A stretch of DNA of 6,634 nt from Thermococcus sp. (GTDB lineage Archaea; Methanobacteriota_B; Thermococci; Thermococcales; Thermococcaceae), in NCBI RefSeq assembly GCF_027066465.1, contig NZ_JAMONU010000174.1:1-6634 (forward strand). Direction: 5' to 3'. Within the stretch, counting starts at the first letter, position 1. Each line of letters begins with the position of its first letter. The notes beneath the pieces were generated by a model. It was given only the letters and a program-made list of their open reading frames with translations. It did not search any database and had not been told where the DNA came from. The translations under genes and the position numbers were made by a program. This document shows positions 1 through 5,302 of the stretch, one piece after another.

Positions 1-1275
1 CCACTTCTCAATCTCCTCCGCCTTCTCCTCGAGGAACTCCACGAAGCCCTCAACGTCGAGGAACCTGCTTATCGGGACGACGCGCCTGTGCTCCCTGTCG
101 AGGAATATGTAAGTCGCGGCGCCGCAGCAGTAGTGGCTCGTCATGTAGTAGTGCTTGCCCGTGAAGGCCTCGAAGAAGCGCGCTATATGGCCTGCTATTG
201 GAATCGGATACCAGTCGTTCATCTCTATTGCCCCGTTGGTCTGCTCCTCGATGCGCTTTATCGCGCCGGGAATGGTTATCCTGAACCTCTGGCGCTCCTT
301 CTTCGGAACCCTGCCCGTCATGGAGAGGGGCTGGAAGTTAACCCCCCTGACTATGTCGAGGTGGTTGAGTCCGAAGTTTATTATGGCCCCAAGCTCGTGG
401 TCGTTGACGTTCCTTATGGTCGTCGGCACGAGGACTATTCCCGGTCCTCCGGCCTTCCTCACGTTCTCGAAGATGAGGGGAATCTCCCAGTGGTTCTTCC
501 AGTTGGTCTGGGGTGTCATTCCGTCGTAGCTCAGGTAGAGCGTGTTGACTCCGGCTTCCCTGACCGCCTTGACAAGCTCCGGTTCGAAGGCGAGCCTTAT
601 ACCGTCGGTGTTCAGCTGAACGTGGTCGTAGCCTTCCTCCTTCGCGATTTTAATAATCTCGATGAGGTCGTCGCGGAGGGTCGGCTCACCGCCGGTGAGC
701 TGGACGGCGTTGGCACCGATTGGGTACTCCTTCTTTGCGTTGCGGAGCATCATTCTAATCTGCTCGAGCGTCGGCTCGTAAATCGGCTGGCCCTCCCTCG
801 CGTAGAAGAAGCAGTACCAGCAGGACAGGTTGCAGCGGTTGGTCAGAACGATGTTTATCAAGCTGGTGTGGGAGCGGTGTCTCGCGCAGAGACCGCAGTC
901 AAAGGGACAGTTGACACCGGTGTTTTCAACGTTGACGCTCTTCAGCTTGAAATCGTACTTCCAGCGCTGGAAGCGGTAGTACTGCTCAACGCTCTCGTAG
1001 TAGAGGTCCGTAACCATTCCCTCGGGACACTTCTTGCTTATCCACACCTTACCGTCCTTCTCCCAGACGAGGGCGGGAACAATCCTTCTCGTTTCGGGAC
1101 AGATGGAATAGGTCCTGTGGGGGAGGGGACCGCCGTAAACTCTGCTCGCCTTTTTGAGCATTTCATTGAATTCTTCTTCACTTATCTCCGGAAACTCAAC
1201 GATATCCCGGAGCTTCCTCGTGAGCTCTTCAAACTCCTTTTCACCGCTGGGAATCTCACCCACGTTCTCGGCCAT
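1..1275 (-). CDS. tes: Tetraether lipid synthase (Tes/GDGT-MAS), radical SAM enzyme, 3' end missing
   Basis: Partial gene; the first 425 codons are present and the C-terminus lies beyond base 1. Seen: a radical SAM motif CNLSCWYC (C148, C152, C155) that binds the SAM-cleaving 4Fe-4S cluster, a GGEPT SAM-binding motif at 195-199, and a second cysteine triad CPFDCGLC (C123, C127, C130) just before it. Further cysteines are C59, C83 and the CCG pair C383/C384. This cysteine-rich layout fits the MJ0619-like family (COG1964), shown to be tetraether lipid synthase, which couples the phytanyl chain ends of two archaeol-type lipids into macrocyclic archaeol or GDGT using auxiliary Fe-S clusters and a mononuclear iron. 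The family is about 500 residues, so roughly 80 are missing. The ATG at 1273-1275 is chosen because GGGGTGTGAT lies just upstream on the minus strand. Own promoter, divergent from the next gene. Another COG1964-type radical SAM function is the main alternative. Confidence 0.85.
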   Translation of the reverse strand, partial: MAENVGEIPSGEKEFEELTRKLRDIVEFPEISEEEFNEMLKKASRVYGGPLPHRTYSICPETRRIVPALVWEKDGKVWISKKCPEGMVTDLYYESVEQYYRFQRWKYDFKLKSVNVENTGVNCPFDCGLCARHRSHTSLINIVLTNRCNLSCWYCFFYAREGQPIYEPTLEQIRMMLRNAKKEYPIGANAVQLTGGEPTLRDDLIEIIKIAKEEGYDHVQLNTDGIRLAFEPELVKAVREAGVNTLYLSYDGMTPQTNWKNHWEIPLIFENVRKAGGPGIVLVPTTIRNVNDHELGAIINFGLNHLDIVRGVNFQPLSMTGRVPKKERQRFRITIPGAIKRIEEQTNGAIEMNDWYPIPIAGHIARFFEAFTGKHYYMTSHYCCGAATYIFLDREHRRVVPISRFLDVEGFVEFLEEKAEEIEKW

Positions 1276-1280
1276 GCTAT

Positions 1281-1288
1281 CACACCCC
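1281..1288 (-). promoter_or_regulatory. Ribosome binding site of tes
   Basis: On the minus strand GGGGTGTG (continuing GAT) precedes the ATG by about 7 bases. It pairs well with the archaeal 16S rRNA 3' end (ATCACCTCC) and fixes the start at 1275. Confidence 0.65.
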
Positions 1289-1330
1289 AAATCGAAGAGA
1301 CTTTACGCCAAACCCTAATCCAACGGCGAG

Positions 1331-1344
1331 GTATAAAAGCTTTT
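1331..1344 (-). promoter_or_regulatory. TATA box/BRE of tes promoter
   Basis: On the minus strand this reads AAAAGCTTTTATAC, preceded by GC: an A-rich BRE-like stretch followed by a TTTTATA box. Transcription would begin about 25 bases downstream, near base 1310, giving a leader of about 35 bases. Because AAAAGCTTTT is palindromic, the same site reads TATAAAAG on the plus strand and might also fire rightwards. Confidence 0.6.
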
Positions 1345-1351
1345 GCGTAAA

Positions 1352-1371
1352 TATGAAGCTTTTCCTTCATA
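1352..1371. repeat. 20-bp inverted repeat (possible operator) between divergent genes
   Basis: TATGAAG, six-base spacer CTTTTC, then CTTCATA: a perfect 7-bp inverted repeat in the noncoding gap between tes and the small-protein gene. It lies directly upstream of the tes TATA element. Size and spacing suit a dimeric archaeal regulator, but no regulator is identified and an AT-rich match by chance is possible. Confidence 0.4.
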
Positions 1372-1407
1372 GGTATGACACAAAGATGGGCAATCTGCGA
1401 GGCTAAC

Positions 1408-1415
1408 GTTAAAAG
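1408..1415 (+). promoter_or_regulatory. Candidate TATA box for the small protein-UDG operon
   Basis: GTTAAAAG lies about 30 bases before the start codon at 1446 and is preceded by CTAAC. It would give a transcript start near 1433-1437, so the ribosome binding site GGTGG (1437-1441) would be at the very 5' end. The TATAAAAG at 1332-1339 is a more distant alternative. Confidence 0.45.
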
Positions 1416-1445
1416 CCCTAAACCCAAAGCCATCGCGGTGGTTCA

Positions 1446-1796
1446 ATGCCGGCTCGCGAAATGAGGATGGAAATGTTCGTCAGGGCCCTGCTGAGGAGGG
1501 ACTTCACGAGGGCCAGGGGGCACATGGAGAAGCTCATCAAGATAGCTGGCAACGACGAGTGGGGGAGGGGCTATTCCAGGGCCGTCGAGGGGATATTCAA
1601 CGCGCTTAAGGAAAACGACCCCGATGCACTGGCCTTCCAGCTGGTCTCAACCAACGACAGGGAGAGGGCAAAGGAGATTCTCGAGAACTACGAGAGGATA
1701 ACCGCCCAGGACTTCCGCGACGACTACGAGAGGGGCTTCTACACGGCGTGGATTGAGTTTCTCCGCGCGTACCTGAGCCAAAAAACGCTCGCGTGA
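1446..1796 (+). CDS. Small uncharacterised helical protein with internal duplication (116 aa)
   Basis: I do not recognise a characterised family and assign no function. The 116-residue product is rich in Arg, Glu and aromatics, has no cysteine, signal peptide or membrane segment, and should be almost all alpha-helix. Two halves look related: residues 18-54 (RDFTRARG...DEWGRGYSRA) and 70-109 (NDRERAKE...DDYERGFYTA) share D, R, A, E and I at equivalent places, a D-[DE]-[WY]-x-R-G-aromatic signature, and two later alanines, with a gap of about three residues. That suggests a duplicated helical hairpin. GGTGG at 1437-1441, four bases before the ATG, fixes the start over the in-frame ATGs at 1461, 1467 and 1473. 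It is the first gene of an operon with uracil-DNA glycosylase, only five bases downstream, so a link to DNA repair is possible but unproven. Confidence 0.75.
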   Translation: MPAREMRMEMFVRALLRRDFTRARGHMEKLIKIAGNDEWGRGYSRAVEGIFNALKENDPDALAFQLVSTNDRERAKEILENYERITAQDFRDDYERGFYTAWIEFLRAYLSQKTLA

Positions 1797-1801
1797 TGGG
1801 T

Positions 1802-2386
1802 ATGGGCAAAGAGGAACTAATGAAAAAGCTTGAGGAGAGGATTAGAAACTGTCAGAAGTGTCCGCTGGGTCAGCTCAGGACCAACGCCGTGCCCGGAGCT
1901 GGAAGCTACGACGCCAAGGTCATGTTCGTTGGCGAGGCACCCGGTTACTGGGAGGACCAGAGGGGGTTGCCCTTCGTCGGGCGAGCTGGAAAGGTTCTCG
2001 ACGAACTTTTAGCCGAGATAGGCCTGAGCAGGGACGAGGTCTACATTACGAACGTTGTTAAGTGCCGTCCACCCGGCAACAGGGACCCAACCGAGGAGGA
2101 GATAAAGGCCTGCGCTCCCTATTTGGACAGGCAGATTGACATCATACGGCCCAAGGTAATCGTTCCCCTGGGGAGGCATTCAATGCGCTACCTTCTTGAG
2201 AAGTTCGGCTTCAAGGCAGAGCCGATAAGCAAAATCCACGGAAAAACCTTCAGGGCGAGAACACTCTTCGGGGAAATCGTCATAATGCCAACGTACCATC
2301 CCGCCGCCGCGCTCTACAAACCCCAGCTCCTCGAAGCGATACGCGAGGATTTCAGAAAGCTGAAAACCCTCCTTGAGGAAAAGTAA
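1802..2386 (+). CDS. Uracil-DNA glycosylase, family 4 (UDGa), Fe-S enzyme
   Basis: Removes uracil from DNA by cutting the N-glycosidic bond, the first step of base excision repair of deaminated cytosine. In the 194-residue product, C17 and C20 (CQKC) with C88 and C104 are the four ligands of the family's 4Fe-4S cluster. GEAPG at 44-48 followed by GLPFVGRAG is the catalytic/uracil-binding motif A. N84 in ITNVVKCRPP and H166 in TYHPAA (motif B) complete the pocket. Length matches the 190-200 usual for archaeal and Thermus enzymes. The start is ambiguous: GTG 1793, ATG 1796 and ATG 1802 are in frame. I choose 1802 because GTGAT at 1793-1797, overlapping the upstream stop codon, is a suitable ribosome binding site for it. 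Second gene of the operon and probably translationally coupled; a T tract follows. Confidence 0.95.
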   Translation: MGKEELMKKLEERIRNCQKCPLGQLRTNAVPGAGSYDAKVMFVGEAPGYWEDQRGLPFVGRAGKVLDELLAEIGLSRDEVYITNVVKCRPPGNRDPTEEEIKACAPYLDRQIDIIRPKVIVPLGRHSMRYLLEKFGFKAEPISKIHGKTFRARTLFGEIVIMPTYHPAAALYKPQLLEAIREDFRKLKTLLEEK

Positions 2387-2402
2387 ATCGAATTTGCTGT
2401 AA

Positions 2403-2430
2403 CATTTTGTTCAAAAATTTATTTTTTTTA
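2403..2430 (+). terminator. T-tract terminator after the UDG operon
   Basis: TTTTG, then AAAAATTTA, then eight consecutive T (2422-2429) begin 17 bases after the UDG stop codon. Archaeal RNA polymerase stops at T-rich tracts on the non-template strand without needing a hairpin. Confidence 0.6.
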
Positions 2431-2570
2431 GTCCCATAACGTACCAAATGTTCCCAACGTTTCTTCAGGAGACAGCAGTGTTCATTATAGCTTGACAAAC
2501 AGCAAGGAAGTACCGCTCGGAACAGTCCGGAGAACACTTCGGAATTCTTCGAACTTTTGCGTTATTTTTG
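2431..2570. other. Noncoding stretch with a possible folded element, function unknown
   Basis: I see no credible gene on either strand between the T tract and the antiporter promoter. Composition in the middle (about 2480-2550) is mixed rather than AT-rich. Bases 2507-2540 can fold: an outer stem GAAGT/ACTTC (2507-2511 with 2536-2540) encloses an inner stem CTCGGA/TCCGGAG (2516-2521 with 2526-2532, one bulged G) closed by an ACAG tetraloop. It could be a small RNA, a degenerate sequence or chance. No C/D-box motifs were seen. Confidence 0.35.
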
Positions 2571-2572
2571 AG

Positions 2573-2633
2573 AAAAATTTGCCATTTTGTCATAAAATTT
2601 TCGATAAATTTTATATATTCTCAAAAATTTTTT
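2573..2633. repeat. Phased A/T tracts at the antiporter promoter
   Basis: Four AnTn tracts have A-to-T junctions after bases 2577, 2597, 2608 and 2627. The spacings of 20, 11 and 19 bp are close to whole helical turns. AnTn tracts in helical phase bend DNA, so this promoter may be intrinsically curved or favour chromatin protein binding. The tracts include and surround the TATA box. Confidence 0.45.
2602..2618 (+). promoter_or_regulatory. BRE/TATA promoter of the antiporter gene
   Basis: CGATAAA followed by TTTTATATAT matches an archaeal BRE plus TATA box closely. Transcription should start about 25 bases downstream, near 2635-2640, giving a short leader of about 25-30 bases that contains the ribosome binding site. 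Confidence 0.7.
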
Positions 2634-2635
2634 GG

Positions 2636-2659
2636 AGCACCAACCAACTTGGAGGTGCT
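2636..2659 (+). promoter_or_regulatory. Ribosome binding site inside a small leader hairpin
   Basis: GGAGGTG at 2651-2657, seven bases before the ATG at 2665, decides the start and rules out the upstream in-frame TTG at 2632. AGCACC (2636-2641) is an exact complement of GGTGCT (2654-2659), so the leader can form a 6-bp hairpin with a 12-base loop that covers part of the ribosome binding site. Whether it is stable at growth temperature is doubtful. Confidence 0.5.
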
Positions 2660-2664
2660 TGAGA

Positions 2665-4272
2665 ATGAGCGATTTCGGTATACTCTCTCTCCTTCCACCG
2701 CTGGTGGCGATTGCGCTTGCGATATGGACAAAAAGGGTAATCCTTGCCCTCTTCGCGGGCGTCTGGATAGGCGGGGTGATGGTCTCGGGTTGGAACCCGA
2801 TAGCCGGCACGACCCAGACGCTCAACTGGCTCGTTCAGAACGCCAGCGACAGCTGGAACGTGAAAATACTACTCTTCGACTTCCTGATTGGAGCTGGAGT
2901 CGGGCTTATATACAAATCCGGGGGTGCCTCGGCCATCGGAAGGGCGCTCGCCAACAGGGTTCGCTCCAGCAGGGGGGCCTCGATAATGGGCTGGCTCCTC
3001 GGGGTGCTCGTGTTCTTCGACGACTACGCCAACACCATAATAGTCGGCAACACCATGAGGCCCATAACAGACAGGACGCGCGTTTCAAGGGAGATGCTTG
3101 CATATATAGACGACTCAACCGCCGCTCCGGTCGCGGGGATAGCCCTCGTCTCAACGTGGATTGGCTACGAGGTCGGACTCATCGGGGATGCCTTCAAAAA
3201 ACTCAGCGTTGACCTAAGCGCCGCGGGAGGTCCGTACGGAGCATGGCTTCACAGCGTCCCCTACAGGTTCTACTCAATATTCGCGATAATCCTCGTCCTG
3301 CTCGTTGCCCTCTTCCACAGGCACTACGGTCCGATGCTCCACGCGGAAGTCCGCGCAAGGACGACCGGAAAGGTTCTGCGCGACGGTGCAAGGCCCCTCA
3401 TGACCACCGAGACCGACCTCGGCGCGCCCAGGGAGAACGGGAGCGTTCACTTCTTCGTCTGGCCGATACTCACGCTGGTGTTCGTAACCCTGCTCGGAAT
3501 GTGGTTCAGCGGGGGCGGCTATGCCACCTACGCGGAAGGAGGAATAAGGGCCGTCCTCGGCAATGCGGACTCGGCGCTGGCCCTCCTCTGGGGAAGCTTC
3601 GCGATGGTGGTCGTTGCCTTCGCCCTCGTCGTCGGGACCGGCCAGATGACCGTTGAAGAGGCGGAGGAAGCTATGGTGAGGGGAATGAAGCAGATGGTCA
3701 TAGCGAACACAATCCTCCTGCTCGCCTGGAGCATAAAAAGCGCGACAGATGCAGTTGGAACGGCACCGTATGTGGTGGGCGTTGCAAAGGGACTCGGAAT
3801 AACCGGAAACTGGATTCCGCTGATAGTGTTCCTCATAGCGATGTTCATCTCGTTCACGACGGGAACGAGCTGGGGAACCTTCAGCATAATGATGCCCATA
3901 GCGATTCCCCTCGCCTACGGAGTCAGCGGAGAACTCGGTCCGGCTGTGTTCGCGAGCATAGGCGCGGTCTTTGCGGGCGGCATCTTCGGCGACCACTGCT
4001 CTCCAATAAGCGACACTACGATTATGAGTTCGATGTTCAGCGGCTCAGACCACATAGACCACGTCAGGACGCAGGTTCCCTACGCCGTAACAGCCGCAGG
4101 CGTTGGAACGGTTCTGTACCTGCTCTTCGGATTCGGGGTAACCAACGTCCTCCTGCTCTTAATCCTTGGGGGACTGCTCCTCGTTGGAGCTTGGTACGTC
4201 CTGAGCGAATGGTACGGGTCCAAACACGGGATTCCGGGGGGAAAGGTTCCGCTGTACCTCGCCGAGGACTGA
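2665..4272 (+). CDS. NhaC-family Na+/H+ antiporter
   Basis: A 535-residue membrane protein of the NhaC family (Pfam Na_H_antiporter), which exchanges Na+ for H+ across the cytoplasmic membrane. About 12-14 hydrophobic segments are visible, for example near 6-23, 25-41, 68-83, 105-128, 152-173, 201-217, 262-282, 302-324, 343-360, 382-400, 425-443, 472-490 and 492-513. A hydrophilic loop spans about 218-260. Family-typical polar motifs inside the membrane region are FFDDYANT (118-124 area), YIDDSTAAP (147-155), TTGTSWGTF (398-406) and GDHCSPISDTT (442-452), whose Asp, His, Ser and Thr probably form the ion path. There is no signal peptide beyond the first membrane segment. It sits alone between a terminator and the next promoter, so it is monocistronic. 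Some family members exchange organic acids with Na+, so the substrate is inferred from family only. Confidence 0.9.
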   Translation: MSDFGILSLLPPLVAIALAIWTKRVILALFAGVWIGGVMVSGWNPIAGTTQTLNWLVQNASDSWNVKILLFDFLIGAGVGLIYKSGGASAIGRALANRVRSSRGASIMGWLLGVLVFFDDYANTIIVGNTMRPITDRTRVSREMLAYIDDSTAAPVAGIALVSTWIGYEVGLIGDAFKKLSVDLSAAGGPYGAWLHSVPYRFYSIFAIILVLLVALFHRHYGPMLHAEVRARTTGKVLRDGARPLMTTETDLGAPRENGSVHFFVWPILTLVFVTLLGMWFSGGGYATYAEGGIRAVLGNADSALALLWGSFAMVVVAFALVVGTGQMTVEEAEEAMVRGMKQMVIANTILLLAWSIKSATDAVGTAPYVVGVAKGLGITGNWIPLIVFLIAMFISFTTGTSWGTFSIMMPIAIPLAYGVSGELGPAVFASIGAVFAGGIFGDHCSPISDTTIMSSMFSGSDHIDHVRTQVPYAVTAAGVGTVLYLLFGFGVTNVLLLLILGGLLLVGAWYVLSEWYGSKHGIPGGKVPLYLAED

Positions 4273-4290
4273 CCTTTCCTTTTCTAAACC
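4273..4290 (+). terminator. Pyrimidine-rich terminator of the antiporter gene
   Basis: CCTTTCCTTTTCT follows the stop codon directly and merges into the next promoter. No hairpin is visible. The T runs are short, so termination may be leaky. Confidence 0.3.
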
Positions 4291-4300
4291 CTTTTAAAAG
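4291..4300 (+). promoter_or_regulatory. TATA box of pantoate kinase gene
   Basis: CTTTTAAAAG is a perfectly palindromic archaeal TATA element, preceded by CTAAACC. Its centre is about 35 bases before the ATG at 4331, so the leader must be very short, about 10 bases, and begin at or next to the GGAGGTG ribosome binding site (4319-4325). Confidence 0.6.
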
Positions 4301-4330
4301 ACCAGCCCAACTCCCCCCGGAGGTGTGGAG

Positions 4331-5233
4331 ATGCTCGTAAGGGCTTTCGTCCCAGCCCACATAACGGCCTTCTTCGTGCCGGTTTTCCACGATGACCCGC
4401 TCAAGGCAGGCTCGCTGGGCGCTGGAGTAAACCTCAACAAGGGAACCAACGTCTTTGCGAGCATAGAAACCGGAACGCTTGAGAGGCACGTTCACATCGC
4501 CTTCAACGGCGAGCCCGTGAGGAGAGAAGACGCTGTAATCAGCTACTCCGTTGCGGAAAGGTTGGTTCCGGAGGATTTCCTCGGCGAGGTTGAGGTCTGG
4601 CAGTACTTCGATTTTCCAAACGGCCACGGCTTCGGGAACAGCGGCGGAGGTGCGCTCGGAACGGCTTTGGCTTTGGGCTACGCCTTCGGGGGGACGTGGC
4701 TTAAGGCGGCTCAACTCGCCCACGAGATGGAGGTAAGGTTCAGGGGCGGTCTTGGCGATGTCGTGGCTCAGCTGACCGGTGGAATCGAGGTTCGCGTTAA
4801 GGCCGGCGGCCCGGGAATAGGGGTCGTCGACAACCTCTTCTTCGAGGACTACCGCGTTCTGGTCGTTCCCCTCGGAAGGCTCTCCACGAGGGAAGTCCTC
4901 GACGGGGACGTTGTGAAGGCCATAGAAACTGAGGGCAGGAAGGCCCTTGAGGAGCTTTTAAAGGAGCCGAAACCTGAGAGGCTCATGTCAATCGCGAGGA
5001 GCTTTGCCGAGAGAACCGGTCTGCTAAGCGGTGAACTGCTGGAGCTTGCGAGGGAGCTTGACAGGGTTTTAAAGCTTCCGAGTTCTATGGTAATGCTCGG
5101 AAGGAGCATCTTCGCCCTCGTCAGAAAAGGGGAACTCGATGCCGCCAAGGCCCTGCTGGCAGACCTCGACGTGCCCTACGACGTTGCAGAAATCCACGAG
5201 GGGAAGCCCAAAGTTGGCAGATGGGTAGGTTAG
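4331..5233 (+). CDS. Pantoate kinase (archaeal CoA biosynthesis, GHMP kinase family)
   Basis: Phosphorylates pantoate with ATP to 4-phosphopantoate, the archaeal route to CoA in which pantoate kinase and phosphopantothenate synthetase replace the bacterial pantothenate synthetase and kinase. The 300-residue product matches the archaeal COG1829 kinase family. GHMP motifs visible are PAHITAFF (8-15), the glycine/serine-rich ATP loop PNGHGFGNSGGGALG (96-110), the putative catalytic Asp in GGLGDVVAQ (D143), and a C-terminal GHMP motif MVMLGRSIFAL (253-263). GGAGGTG at 4319-4325 lies five bases before ATG 4331; an in-frame GTG at 4325 overlaps it and is rejected as start. I recall the T. kodakarensis pantoate kinase gene (TK2141) lying next to the DNA ligase gene, as here. 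Own promoter. The family enzyme is reported not to be inhibited by CoA, in contrast to bacterial pantothenate kinases. Confidence 0.92.
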   Translation: MLVRAFVPAHITAFFVPVFHDDPLKAGSLGAGVNLNKGTNVFASIETGTLERHVHIAFNGEPVRREDAVISYSVAERLVPEDFLGEVEVWQYFDFPNGHGFGNSGGGALGTALALGYAFGGTWLKAAQLAHEMEVRFRGGLGDVVAQLTGGIEVRVKAGGPGIGVVDNLFFEDYRVLVVPLGRLSTREVLDGDVVKAIETEGRKALEELLKEPKPERLMSIARSFAERTGLLSGELLELARELDRVLKLPSSMVMLGRSIFALVRKGELDAAKALLADLDVPYDVAEIHEGKPKVGRWVG

Positions 5234-5254
5234 CGAACCCAACTTCCCATAACG

Positions 5255-5281
5255 CCCAACAACCCTTTTATCCCCAACAAC
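5255..5281 (+). promoter_or_regulatory. Ligase promoter: TATA box flanked by direct repeats
   Basis: CTTTTAT at 5265-5271 is the likely TATA box, about 32-38 bases before the GTG start. The nonamer CCCAACAAC occurs at 5255-5263 and again at 5273-5281, 18 bp apart and one on each side of the box. The repeats may be a regulator site or may simply reflect the C- and A-rich leader composition. Confidence 0.5.
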
Positions 5282-5302
5282 GTATTAACTTCGGTGGTGA
5301 GC

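Noticed and set aside
88..1350. A 420-codon open frame on the plus strand
   Set aside because: It lies antisense to the tes gene, whose minus-strand product has clear radical SAM motifs. The plus-strand product shows no recognisable motif and has no ribosome binding site; long antisense frames are common in GC-rich genes with biased third positions.
2411..2630. Repeat TCAAAAATTT at 2411-2420 and 2621-2630 as possible ends of an inserted element
   Set aside because: Ten bases of A/T-rich sequence recur easily in AT-rich flanks, and nothing between them resembles a transposase, inverted ends or a solo element.
2632..2664. Upstream TTG start extending the antiporter by 11 residues
   Set aside because: The GGAGGTG at 2651-2657 lies within that extension and is correctly spaced for ATG 2665; the TATA box also places transcription start at about 2635-2640, after the TTG.
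2387..2664. C/D-box guide RNA, tRNA or CRISPR repeats in the largest gap
   Set aside because: No paired C and D boxes, no tRNA-like cloverleaf and no regularly spaced repeats were found by eye on either strand.
2568..3212. Plus-strand frame of 214 codons overlapping the antiporter gene
   Set aside because: It begins inside the AT-rich promoter and reads the antiporter gene out of frame. The product is Arg-rich low-complexity sequence and there is no ribosome binding site.
3274..3996. Minus-strand frame of 240 codons inside the antiporter gene
   Set aside because: Antisense shadow of a well-supported membrane protein gene; composition is dominated by charged residues typical of such shadows.
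4064..4723. Minus-strand frame of 219 codons across the antiporter/pantoate kinase junction
   Set aside because: It would span two real genes and the pantoate kinase promoter, and shows no family motif.
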